Assembly: GCA_964560565.1 (NCBI GenBank) | Contig: CAZLMF010000054.1 | Span: 1-10,542, forward strand | Origin: CAZLMF01 sp964560565 | GTDB taxonomy: Bacteria > Bacillota > Clostridia > Oscillospirales > Ruminococcaceae | Length of the DNA: 10,542 bases | Reading direction: 5' to 3' | Part shown: piece by piece, positions 1 to 6,540 of the stretch | How the letters are laid out: every line of letters begins with the position of its first letter | Numbering within the stretch: the first letter of the stretch is position 1 | The notes under the pieces: generated by a model | The model's input: the letters and a program-made list of their open reading frames with translations, nothing else | Databases searched by the model: none | What the model was told of the DNA's origin: nothing | Position numbers and translations under genes: made by a program

Positions 1-1
1 A

Positions 2-34
2 GCCGATACTATTGTTGATTCGATAATTGACTGA
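2..34 (+). CDS. Possible C-terminal end of a rightward gene (partial)
   Basis: Frame 2 from the window edge is open for ten codons (ADTIVDSIID) and ends in TGA at 32-34, about 15 bases before a strong hairpin terminator. A gene converging on the minus-strand operon and sharing its terminator would look like this. Ten codons cannot prove coding, another frame is also open briefly (to a TAA at 24-26), and no function can be assigned. Confidence 0.25.
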   Translation, partial: ADTIVDSIID

Positions 35-46
35 CACTAAAATAAT

Positions 47-78
47 AATGGGGGACTGCTTTTGCAGTCCCCCATTTT
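47..78. terminator. Bidirectional Rho-independent terminator
   Basis: GGGGGACTGC (50-59) and GCAGTCCCCC (64-73) pair perfectly around a TTTT loop, and the stem is extended by A/T pairs at 47-49 and 74-76. The plus strand continues with a T-rich run (TTTTATTGTT), and the minus strand reads ATTATTATTTT after the stem, so it can stop transcription in both directions. It ends the minus-strand kinase operon, whose last stop codon is at 95-97, and would also end any rightward gene entering from the left. Confidence 0.9.
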
Positions 79-94
79 ATTGTTGCCATACTAA

Positions 95-991
95 TCAACA
101 TGGCGGGAATTCCGCCATTATGCTAAGTACTCCATCCTTGTACCGAGAGGTTAGTGTGCCGTTCATTTTAGTTGTCAAGCCATAAGCAATGGAAAGCCCA
201 AGCCCCACCCCTCCTGCCTTATGCTCGCCGCTATAAAAGCGGTCGAAAAGCTTGGCGGCATCAGCCTCAGTAAGCAGGGGAGCAGAGTTTGACACCACAA
301 GCCGTACTGATTTCCCGCTTTCGAGGGAAACGTGCAAATCCTCCTGCCCATACCTTATAGCATTGCTAAAAAGATTGAGCAGTACACGCTCGATGGCGTT
401 TGCATCGCATTTTGCCCATACTGCATCAGGTATTTCCACAACTGGCGAAACACCCTTACGCACAAAGTCATCATAGTATAGGGAAAGCACATCTCTTACC
501 TTATTAGAAAGGTTTATGCGCTCTAAACTTATTGGGTATTCGCCAGAGCCAAGCCTTGTGAAAACAAGCAGGTCGTCAAGGAGCTTTCGAACGCTTTCAA
601 TGCGCCGTTCGACTATGTTGAGGTATTCACTGCGTTTTTCATCTGTTAAGCTTGACACCTTGTCATTTCCAAGCATCTGTAAATAGCCCGAAATTGAGGT
701 AAGTGGTGTGCGTAAGTCGTGAGAGATATTCGTAATTGCACAGCTAAGCTCCCCCTGCTTCCTTATAGCATCAGTGCTAAGGGCTTTATGGCGCTTTAGT
801 ACGCTATTTATCTCCACCGCCATGTTCTGTATGCTTTTTATTCTAAGGGTGGTTGTGATTTCGAGATTGGTTTGGGTGTTCATAATCTGCTTTAGTTGCT
901 CTGCAAGGAGGTATTCCTCCCTAATATGCAAAATCAACAGGACGGCCAATACGATCGCCGCTAAAATAGCAACAACTAAAGCGATGATCAT
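95..991 (-). CDS. Sensor histidine kinase of the antibiotic-response module
   Basis: A membrane-bound histidine kinase of 298 residues. One N-terminal membrane segment (about 2-22) is followed directly by a cytoplasmic linker, a HisKA dimerisation domain with the phosphoacceptor in SHDLRTPLTS (His91), and an HATPase_c domain with an N-box (about 198-214) and a GGVGLGL G2 box (260-266). The usual Asp-containing G1 box is replaced by VSNSAP (233-238), as is common in kinases paired with bacitracin/lantibiotic-type ABC transporters. There is no extracellular sensing domain, so the signal probably comes from the membrane or from the co-encoded transporter (inference). The ATG at 991 follows AAAGGAGG with a 9-nt spacer. 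The gene lies 20 bp after the permease and is last in its operon, with its likely partner regulator first at 2929-3600. The exact ligand cannot be read from sequence. Confidence 0.93.
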   Translation of the reverse strand: MIIALVVAILAAIVLAVLLILHIREEYLLAEQLKQIMNTQTNLEITTTLRIKSIQNMAVEINSVLKRHKALSTDAIRKQGELSCAITNISHDLRTPLTSISGYLQMLGNDKVSSLTDEKRSEYLNIVERRIESVRKLLDDLLVFTRLGSGEYPISLERINLSNKVRDVLSLYYDDFVRKGVSPVVEIPDAVWAKCDANAIERVLLNLFSNAIRYGQEDLHVSLESGKSVRLVVSNSAPLLTEADAAKLFDRFYSGEHKAGGVGLGLSIAYGLTTKMNGTLTSRYKDGVLSIMAEFPPC

Positions 992-1011
992 ATTAATGCG
1001 CCTCCTTTAGT

Positions 1012-1878
1012 TTACTTAAGGTCACGCCTTTTGAAGGCGTACATTCCAAGTGCAGTCGAGCCTACAAGATATGAAGCGGATAACAGCAAGGACTTGATAA
1101 TTGCCTCCGTGGTGAAGTGCATTGTGCTAATACTGCTTATTGCATTGCTAATCCAGTACTGTATAAAATCTATGTCTGTTAGCAGGTAGAGAATCTGACT
1201 TATTAGCGAAACAATCATTGCACCGCATATACCTAGGGCAATTGATGCCGCTGTGCTGCGAAGCACGAATGCAAGCATGGTGAGAAGCGAGCCGAAGGCA
1301 ATGTGTGCAAATACAACAGTAACAAGATAAATCAGCATCCTAAGAATTTCTTCTCCGCCCATTGGGACTCCCCAGCCGAAGAAAATTGCTGATAGTATAA
1401 CTGTTGCCAAAATAAACAGAATGGAATAAGCAGAGGATACTATTGAAATGGAGGTTAACTTTGCAAAATAGGTTTTAAGCCTGCCCTTTCCTTTGGCTAT
1501 TGTAAGCTTAAAGGTACCATTTGAATACTCAGAGCATATAAATAATGATGCAAATATGCAAATGAATATAGCCACTGTCTCGCCCGAGCCAAAGCTCATG
1601 TAAAAATACTCATAAGCGGTGGGCTTTGTCATATCCTCAAACCCCATAGCGCTAGAACTGTTGATTCCAACAGTTATGGAATCTTCTTCAAACGAGTCAG
1701 TAAATTCCTGTTGCATCGATGCACTCATATCGTCAGACACATCTTCATTTATGAAGTTTACGAGAAACTTCAGACTAAGTACATTAAGTATTGCAACCGC
1801 AAGTAGAATTATAAGGCATACATAGAGCGACTTTGTCTTTGTGAGCTTATAAGTCTCCGCTTTAATTAAATTAAACAT
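1012..1878 (-). CDS. ABC-2 type permease, BcrB/lantibiotic-immunity-like
   Basis: An integral membrane subunit of 288 residues that should form the channel for the ATPase encoded just upstream. About six membrane segments are visible (roughly 18-40, 102-118, 143-168, 181-206, 210-233, 262-282), with a hydrophilic, acidic loop between the first two (about 41-98). The motif EYSNGTFKL (117-125) matches the E-Y-x-N-G-T element found after the second helix in ABC-2 permeases of the bacitracin/lantibiotic protection type. The ATG overlaps the ATPase stop by 8 bp (ATGTTTAA) and is preceded by AGGAGG inside the ATPase gene, so the two are translationally linked. Only one permease gene is present, so the transporter probably works as a homodimer of this subunit (inference). 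The substrate is unknown; a peptide or cell-wall-active antibiotic is the family expectation. Confidence 0.9.
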   Translation of the reverse strand: MFNLIKAETYKLTKTKSLYVCLIILLAVAILNVLSLKFLVNFINEDVSDDMSASMQQEFTDSFEEDSITVGINSSSAMGFEDMTKPTAYEYFYMSFGSGETVAIFICIFASLFICSEYSNGTFKLTIAKGKGRLKTYFAKLTSISIVSSAYSILFILATVILSAIFFGWGVPMGGEEILRMLIYLVTVVFAHIAFGSLLTMLAFVLRSTAASIALGICGAMIVSLISQILYLLTDIDFIQYWISNAISSISTMHFTTEAIIKSLLLSASYLVGSTALGMYAFKRRDLK

Positions 1879-2800
1879 TGGCGTGGCCCTCCTGTGTACT
1901 CATAAGCGAGACAAAATAGCTCTCTAGGTCCTGCCCACCTGAGGTTATACGTTCAACAATCAGGTCGTTCTTTGCAAGGACTGAGTTAATTTCCCCTGCC
2001 CTGTCAAGCATTTCGTAAAGCTTTATTATGCCGTCGGACATAACGGTGTAGTTTGTTGCTCCAAGCTTTGTTTCAAGGATAAAAGCTGCGTGCTTAGGGT
2101 CATTAGCCTTGATTTCAATGCACTGCTTGCAGCGAATTGCAAGCTCGCCTGCGCTAAACTCATCAACCAGCACCCCACTGCTTATAACTCCATAGTGGGT
2201 AGCAAACTTTTCAAGCTCACTAAGTATATGGCTTGAAATCAAAATACTGATGCCATATTCACTGCTGAGCTTATGCAAAAGCTCACGTATTTCCTTAATT
2301 CCCTGTGGGTCAAGCCCGTTTGTAGGCTCATCAAGCAGGAGAATATCAGGGTTGCCCAGTAGCGATATTGCAAGCCCAAGTCTTTGCTTCATTCCAAGGG
2401 AAAAGTTTTTTGCTTTCTTATTGCCTGTGTAATCGAGGTTCACAATTTTCAACACAACATCGACACTTTCATGCTCGGGGATGCCGAGCATAATGCGGTG
2501 TGCTTCAAGATTTTGCTTTGCGGTCATATTCGGGAAAAAGGACGGCGCCTCAATCATGCAGCCTAGTCGCACTCTCATACGTTCAAGCTCCGCCTCACTT
2601 GATTGCCCGAAAAGCTCCATTGAGCCTCCGTCAGGTCTTGCAAGCCCTGCTATCATGCGGATTAGGGTGGTCTTACCTGCTCCGTTTTGCCCTATGAAAC
2701 CATAAATTCCGCCCTTAGGTACATTTACGCTGACATTGCTACAGGCAGCCCTGCCCCTGTAAACCTTTGTCAGCGAATGTGTTCTTAGCACATACTCCAT
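1871..2800 (-). CDS. ABC transporter ATPase with E-loop, BcrA/LanF-like
   Basis: The ATP-binding subunit (309 residues) of the exporter formed with the permease at 1012-1878. Walker A is GQNGAGKTT (37-45), the signature is SLGMKQRLG (134-142), Walker B is ILLLDEPTNGLDP (153-165) and the switch His is in SSHILSE (His191). The position normally held by the Q-loop Gln is Glu84 in CMIEAPSFFPN, a variant described as the E-loop in lantibiotic immunity ATPases such as NukF and shared by BcrA-like proteins. The roughly 100-residue C-terminal extension after the core domain is typical of BcrA-like ATPases. The ATG at 2800 follows GGAAGGAAG at a usable distance. A 128-bp gap upstream contains its own candidate promoter and dyads, so this gene may be transcribed separately from the regulator gene before it. 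Export or immunity is firm at family level; the substrate is not. Confidence 0.95.
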   Translation of the reverse strand: MEYVLRTHSLTKVYRGRAACSNVSVNVPKGGIYGFIGQNGAGKTTLIRMIAGLARPDGGSMELFGQSSEAELERMRVRLGCMIEAPSFFPNMTAKQNLEAHRIMLGIPEHESVDVVLKIVNLDYTGNKKAKNFSLGMKQRLGLAISLLGNPDILLLDEPTNGLDPQGIKEIRELLHKLSSEYGISILISSHILSELEKFATHYGVISSGVLVDEFSAGELAIRCKQCIEIKANDPKHAAFILETKLGATNYTVMSDGIIKLYEMLDRAGEINSVLAKNDLIVERITSGGQDLESYFVSLMSTQEGHANV

Positions 2801-2928
2801 ACTTTTGCTTCCTTCCCTTAATAAATAAATTTCCTACAATCAGAGTATATAATCACAAGCTTTAAAAAGCTGAAAGAAATACTTAAGTATTGATAAAGAA
2901 TTTTAAACCGCAACTTTATAATTATAAA
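2801..2928 (-). promoter_or_regulatory. Control region of the ABC transporter genes, with dyads
   Basis: A very AT-rich gap between the regulator stop and the ATPase start. On the minus strand a TATACT -10 candidate (2844-2849) has no good -35 hexamer at 17 bp, which suggests an activator-dependent promoter. Upstream of it lie two dyads: AGCTTT-AA-AAAGCT (2858-2871) and the perfect 14-bp palindrome AATACTTAAGTATT (2878-2891). AAAGAA occurs twice, at 2873 and 2895, exactly 22 bp apart and flanking the palindrome core. These are plausible sites for the OmpR-type regulator encoded next door. No terminator hairpin with a T-run is seen here, so read-through from the regulator gene is also possible. 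Confidence 0.5.
2873..2884 (+). repeat. 12-nt motif AAAGAAATACTT, copy 1
   Basis: An exact 12-nt copy of the motif that also occurs upstream of the response regulator gene (3616-3627, opposite strand). Here it overlaps the 14-bp palindrome at 2878-2891 and lies about 24 bp upstream of the candidate -10 of the ABC operon, a position suited to an activator. It is a candidate operator of the OmpR-type regulator; that role is inferred. Confidence 0.45.
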
Positions 2929-3600
2929 TTATGCAAGCTTAAATCCAATACCCCACACAGTTTCAATATACTGCTCGTTTGAATTGCATTTAGAAAGCTT
3001 TGAGCGCAGGTTTGATATATGTACATTTATTGTGTTATCGTCGCTGATAAATTCCTCTCCCCAGACGCTTTCATATATATTATTCTTTGTGAATACTCTC
3101 CTTGGGTTTTGCATAAGCAGCTCTAAAATTAAGTATTCTCGCCTTGTAAGTGAAACTTTCTCGCCGCTTGCGGTGCATTCGAAGGCATCAGTATCAAGGG
3201 AAATATCCTTATAGCTTAAAAACTTTGATTGGGAGTGCATATTACACCTACGCAGTTGCGCCTCAATGCGGGCTAAAAGCTCCTCCGTATCATAGGGCTT
3301 AACAATATAGTCATCCGCTCCTAAATGTAAAAGCTCAACCTTTGTCCGCAAATCGTCCTTGGCTGAGGTGACAATAACGGGCATTGAGTAAGAGTCACGA
3401 ATATACTTTATTACCTGTTCTCCCGCCATTCCGGGCAGCATAAGGTCAAGCAGGGCAAGGTCATAGTTTGTGCGCTCAAGCAAAAGCAGCGCTTCTGTGC
3501 CTGAAAAAGCCCTATCAACGCAGTAGCCAGCACCACTTAGAAAATCATATAGCATATTTGAGATATCCGTATCATCCTCGATAATTAGCAGCCTGTACAT
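2929..3600 (-). CDS. OmpR/PhoB-family response regulator
   Basis: A cytoplasmic DNA-binding regulator of 223 residues, close to the family's usual length. The receiver domain (about 1-118) has the acidic pair Glu8/Asp9-Asp10, the phosphoacceptor Asp52 in LLDLMLPG, Thr78 and Lys101 in VKPYD. The C-terminal winged-helix domain (about 128-223) has the recognition segment NTINVHISNLRSKL (189-202) and ends in a VWGIGFKL wing. It is the natural partner of the histidine kinase at 95-991, although the ABC transporter genes lie between the two. The ATG at 3600 follows a GGGGG ribosome binding site (about 3606-3610), with a good sigma-A promoter at 3643-3671. The shared 12-nt motif in its leader suggests autoregulation. 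Its targets most likely include the ABC transporter genes 128 bp downstream. Confidence 0.95.
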   Translation of the reverse strand: MYRLLIIEDDTDISNMLYDFLSGAGYCVDRAFSGTEALLLLERTNYDLALLDLMLPGMAGEQVIKYIRDSYSMPVIVTSAKDDLRTKVELLHLGADDYIVKPYDTEELLARIEAQLRRCNMHSQSKFLSYKDISLDTDAFECTASGEKVSLTRREYLILELLMQNPRRVFTKNNIYESVWGEEFISDDNTINVHISNLRSKLSKCNSNEQYIETVWGIGFKLA

Positions 3601-3615
3601 TTTTGCCCCCTATAA

Positions 3616-3627
3616 AAGTATTTCTTT
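3616..3627 (-). repeat. 12-nt motif AAAGAAATACTT, copy 2
   Basis: On the minus strand this reads AAAGAAATACTT, identical to 2873-2884. It lies between the expected transcription start of the regulator (about 3636) and its ribosome binding site, at about +10 to +21. A protein bound here would be expected to hinder transcription, which would fit negative autoregulation. Function is inferred from position and identity only. Confidence 0.45.
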
Positions 3628-3642
3628 GTTTCATACCTTAAT

Positions 3643-3671
3643 ATTATAGCATAAACCAATATAATCCACAA
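3643..3671 (-). promoter_or_regulatory. Sigma-A-type promoter of the OmpR-type regulator
   Basis: Read on the minus strand, TTGTGG (3671-3666), a 17-bp spacer and a perfect TATAAT (3648-3643) give a strong housekeeping-type promoter. Transcription should start near 3636, with a leader of about 36 nt to the ATG at 3600. TAAACCAA occurs twice on the plus strand (3652-3659 and 3684-3691), 32 bp apart; one copy lies in the spacer and the other upstream of the -35. This may be a regulatory repeat or chance in AT-rich DNA. Confidence 0.82.
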
Positions 3672-3698
3672 ATAAATTTAACTTAAACCAACACAGTT

Positions 3699-3720
3699 AA
3701 AAAGCCGCTAAACAGCGGCT
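3699..3720 (-). terminator. Rho-independent terminator of the Lnr-like operon
   Basis: On the minus strand AGCCGCT, a GTTT loop and AGCGGCT form a 7-bp GC-rich stem followed by a run of T. It starts 4 bases after the stop codon of the NarL-type regulator. It lies about 28 bp upstream of the -35 of the next regulator gene, so it insulates the two operons. The T-run is short (five), so some read-through is possible. Confidence 0.8.
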
Positions 3721-3724
3721 ATGC

Positions 3725-4333
3725 TTATCCTCTCCAGTAGTGTATGGCAAGCTGTGTGCGGTCACGCAGGCAAAGCTTTTCAAGTATTACACTTATGGTA
3801 TTTCGGACTGTTCCCTCACCTAAATGGCAAAGGTGCGCAATCTCCTTATTTGAATACCCTTGCGCCAATAGATATATTACCTCGTTTTCACGCTCGCTAA
3901 GGGTTTTGAAATGCCTTTTATCCTGCCCCCTTGAGGTAAGGTGAGCGGCAACATTGTTATCGAGCACCATTGCCCCTGTGCTTACCGCGCGCAGACGTTC
4001 AACAATACCGTCAGCAGGTGCGGATTTAAGCAGGTAGCCCTCTGCCCCTGCATTGAGCGCTTGAGTAATATATTCATCGTCGTTAAATGTGGTGAGCATT
4101 ACTATTCTGATACTCGGGAATTCCTGCTTAATCACCTTTGTTGCTTGTATCCCGTCAAATACGGGCATACGAATGTCCATAAGCACCATATCCGGATTAT
4201 GCCGTTTGCAAAGCGTCACAGCTTCATCTCCGTTTGCAGCAAGCCCTACTACTTCCAAATCATCCTCCAGGGAAAAAATCATGCTAAGGCTATCAAGAAT
4301 CAGCCTATCATCATCAGCTATTACTATTGTCAT
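3725..4333 (-). CDS. NarL/LuxR-family response regulator, LnrK-like
   Basis: A cytoplasmic regulator of 202 residues, and the likely partner of the kinase at 4314-5420. The receiver domain has an acidic DDD cluster (7-9), phosphoacceptor Asp53 in VLMDIRMP, TT (81-82) and Lys103 in LLKSAP. The C-terminal LuxR-type helix-turn-helix (about 144-200) carries LSERENEVIYLLAQGYSNKE (145-164) and the recognition helix in GEGTVRNTISVILEKL (172-187). I start it at 4333 rather than at the in-frame ATG at 4348: GAGGAGG sits 6 nt before 4333, and the 4348 ATG itself overlaps that ribosome binding site. It overlaps the kinase gene by 20 bp. It is last in the operon and followed at once by a terminator. It probably activates its own operon through the dyads near 8632-8668 (inference). 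Confidence 0.94.
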   Translation of the reverse strand: MTIVIADDDRLILDSLSMIFSLEDDLEVVGLAANGDEAVTLCKRHNPDMVLMDIRMPVFDGIQATKVIKQEFPSIRIVMLTTFNDDEYITQALNAGAEGYLLKSAPADGIVERLRAVSTGAMVLDNNVAAHLTSRGQDKRHFKTLSERENEVIYLLAQGYSNKEIAHLCHLGEGTVRNTISVILEKLCLRDRTQLAIHYWRG

Positions 4334-5420
4334 ATTTCTCCTCCTCATTTATTGGAAGTATGCAAATTACGGTAAAACCGTTACTGTTATCAATGCTTAA
4401 ACTGCCTCCGAACATTGCACAGCGTTCTCGCATTCCTTTAAGCCCTAGGTGCATATTGATTGTCCCGGGCGTTGGAGTGCCATTGTCCCTTGTTGCAAGG
4501 CGCAGTAGGGTTCTTGAAATATCAAGCCGCACACTTACACGGGTGCCGTTTGAATGCTTTGCAACATTAGTGAGCATTTCCTTTAGAATCGCCTCAAGAA
4601 GCTCCCAATACTCGCTTATTACACTCGAAAAATCCCCATAGCTTATAAAGTCGCAGGGGCAAAAGTTAAAATTAGCGCAAATACGCTTTATAGCGTCAAG
4701 CCCCACGTTTCTATCGGGTTTTAAGTTATGAACAGTTTCACGCAGTCCCTCCGAGGCGGTTTTCAGTCGCTCAATTGCTTGCCGCAGTACATCATCTGCG
4801 CGGTCATCATTAGCGGCAATGAGTTTTTCGACCGTTTGCAACGCTAATAGCACCCCAATAAGCTCATGACCTGTATGGTCATGCAAATCCCTTGCAATTC
4901 TTGTGCGTTCTGCCTCCTGCGCAAGATTTCTTGCCCTAGCTGAAGAAGTCATAAGCGCTACCTTTGTCTGCTCAAGCTCAAGGATAATAGCTCTTTCTCT
5001 ATCGGAGTATTTGTACTGCTCATCCTCGCTTTCCTGCCACTTTAGGAGCATCTGCCCTACAATTATAGAAAGTCCGGCACAAATAAGCAATATAGGCATA
5101 TGGTTGGGATTAGCAAGTGGTATAAGCCCTGCCAAAAGAAGCGGACAGACAATATAAAGCTTTCTCTCCATAGAGGCGGTAATAGGCAATATACACGCAA
5201 ATGCCATAATGGGGGAGAAGTATGTAGCTATCAACACCAATACCCCGCAAATGGGGGAAATCCATATGTAATTACTGTAGCGGTAGCGAAGCACAGATGC
5301 CGCACAAAGCGCCACCATGAGTGCAACGCCAATAATCCCGCCGCCGTAGAGAATCCACAGCAGCAGGATTGTTGTATGCGCAAGCACAGTGTATAAAATT
5401 GAAAGTATTCGCTTAGTCAT
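4314..5420 (-). CDS. HisKA_3 sensor kinase, LnrJ/DesK-like
   Basis: A membrane histidine kinase of the NarX/DesK class, 368 residues. The first 125 residues are strongly hydrophobic, with about five or six membrane segments (near 8-28, 29-44, 52-67, 69-82, 88-104, 108-125) and almost no extracellular loop, so it should sense a ligand within the membrane. A charged, probably coiled-coil linker (about 130-172) leads to the HisKA_3 motif RIARDLHDHTGHEL with His180. The HATPase_c domain follows, with N-box EMLTNVAKHS (281-290), DNG (312-314) and HLGLKGMRER (324-333). It starts 4 nt after the stop of the upstream permease with only a weak ribosome binding site (GTGAGGT), consistent with translational coupling. 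In B. subtilis, the related kinase LnrJ responds to linearmycins and other polyenes; the ligand here may differ. Confidence 0.93.
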   Translation of the reverse strand: MTKRILSILYTVLAHTTILLLWILYGGGIIGVALMVALCAASVLRYRYSNYIWISPICGVLVLIATYFSPIMAFACILPITASMERKLYIVCPLLLAGLIPLANPNHMPILLICAGLSIIVGQMLLKWQESEDEQYKYSDRERAIILELEQTKVALMTSSARARNLAQEAERTRIARDLHDHTGHELIGVLLALQTVEKLIAANDDRADDVLRQAIERLKTASEGLRETVHNLKPDRNVGLDAIKRICANFNFCPCDFISYGDFSSVISEYWELLEAILKEMLTNVAKHSNGTRVSVRLDISRTLLRLATRDNGTPTPGTINMHLGLKGMRERCAMFGGSLSIDNSNGFTVICILPINEEEKYDNSNS

Positions 5421-5424
5421 TAGA

Positions 5425-6540
5425 CTAATACCTCACAGGTTGAATTTTCCTCCAGCTGCCAAACAGCAGAAATACAACACTGAATGCCAAAATAAAGCCA
5501 ATTGAAAGCATATACTGCGTGTTGTCGGTTGTAGTGATACCGTTATAGTACCAATAGGTGGGTGTGAAGAGTGCAATTTTCTGCATAATGTCGGGCATGA
5601 ACTCCAAGGGCCAGAAAAGCCCGCCAAGCATAGAGAAGATGGTTATTATCGGTGAGCCTGCTGACATTACAGCTGTTGAGCTACCCGCTAGTGAGCAAAG
5701 CATTACGCTAAGTCCTACACTAAAGAAAACGAACACTAAAACGATAGGTAAAAGTCGAAGTGTCTGTTTAAGGGAAACCTCAAGTATTTGGCATAACAGC
5801 ACAAGAAAGGAGGCGGACGAAACAGCGCATGGCACAAATATTCCAAGGGTTAGCTGCAGTTGATACTTCCAAGGTGTAATAGGAGCAGCACCAATTCTAA
5901 GGTAAATATGAGAAGTCATATCATACATCATCGGGCGTGCAGCGGAAAGTGCCATCCACATAATCAGCATACCGAACATTGGAAGCCATATCTTTAGCTG
6001 TCCATCATTTTTCTCCTTCTGTGGAGCGGAGTAATCCATTTCTATGCGGCTTGCATCTGACCACTTCTCAATGTTTGCGGTGAGCGCCGAAGGGTCACTA
6101 TCCTGAGCGAGAGCCATATATGACATCAAAAGGCTGTCAGTCGTGGCTTCAATTAGATATGAATACTCTGAAACGGACATCTTATATCCTTCAATATTAG
6201 GTGTTGTGCCGTTTATAAGTGCCTCACCGAAGCCCTCATTTATAACAAGAGAGTAGTTTACATACTGCTCAGTTAAGAGTGTGCGATAGGATTCTCTGCT
6301 TGCTTCAACAATATTATAGCTTTTGCTAAGAGAATTTACAAGTGCTTTTGAAAGCTCGGAATTATCCTCATCCACAACAGCTACATATCCGGTAGTTGAT
6401 AGCCCTACGACATTTGCCTCGTTTTGTGAGTTATTAACAGCAAAAGCCAGAAGCAATAACAAGGCAGGAGTGCCTATGATTAAGATGAGATTTAATGGAG
6501 AGCGAAAGATTCGCTTTAGCACATTACAAAAAACGGTCAT
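5425..6540 (-). CDS. ABC-2 type permease, second subunit (LnrN-like)
   Basis: A 371-residue membrane subunit of the ABC-2 drug-export family. It has one N-terminal helix (about 16-36), a long extracytoplasmic domain of about 145 residues, then five C-terminal helices (about 182-202, 230-252, 264-284, 290-312, 345-362). The segment GGLFWPLEFMP followed by LFTPTYW (306-330) matches the conserved GG-x-x-WP...MP...P-x-x-W element of this family. The start overlaps the preceding permease stop by 4 bp (ATGA). Together with the other permease it should form a heterodimeric channel driven by the ATPase at 7634-8581. Assignment to LnrN rather than LnrM rests only on gene order. Confidence 0.9.
   Translation of the reverse strand: MTVFCNVLKRIFRSPLNLILIIGTPALLLLLAFAVNNSQNEANVVGLSTTGYVAVVDEDNSELSKALVNSLSKSYNIVEASRESYRTLLTEQYVNYSLVINEGFGEALINGTTPNIEGYKMSVSEYSYLIEATTDSLLMSYMALAQDSDPSALTANIEKWSDASRIEMDYSAPQKEKNDGQLKIWLPMFGMLIMWMALSAARPMMYDMTSHIYLRIGAAPITPWKYQLQLTLGIFVPCAVSSASFLVLLCQILEVSLKQTLRLLPIVLVFVFFSVGLSVMLCSLAGSSTAVMSAGSPIITIFSMLGGLFWPLEFMPDIMQKIALFTPTYWYYNGITTTDNTQYMLSIGFILAFSVVFLLFGSWRKIQPVRY

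Noticed and set aside
4334..4348. ATG at 4348 as the start of the NarL-type regulator
   Set aside because: The codons from this ATG (MRRRN) are the ribosome binding site itself; the receiver domain starts properly at 4333.
3941..4400. Two overlapping plus-strand frames (144 and 103 codons) opposite the NarL-type regulator and the end of the kinase gene
   Set aside because: They lie antisense to two clearly conserved proteins, their sequences show no domain, and no promoter or ribosome binding site supports them.
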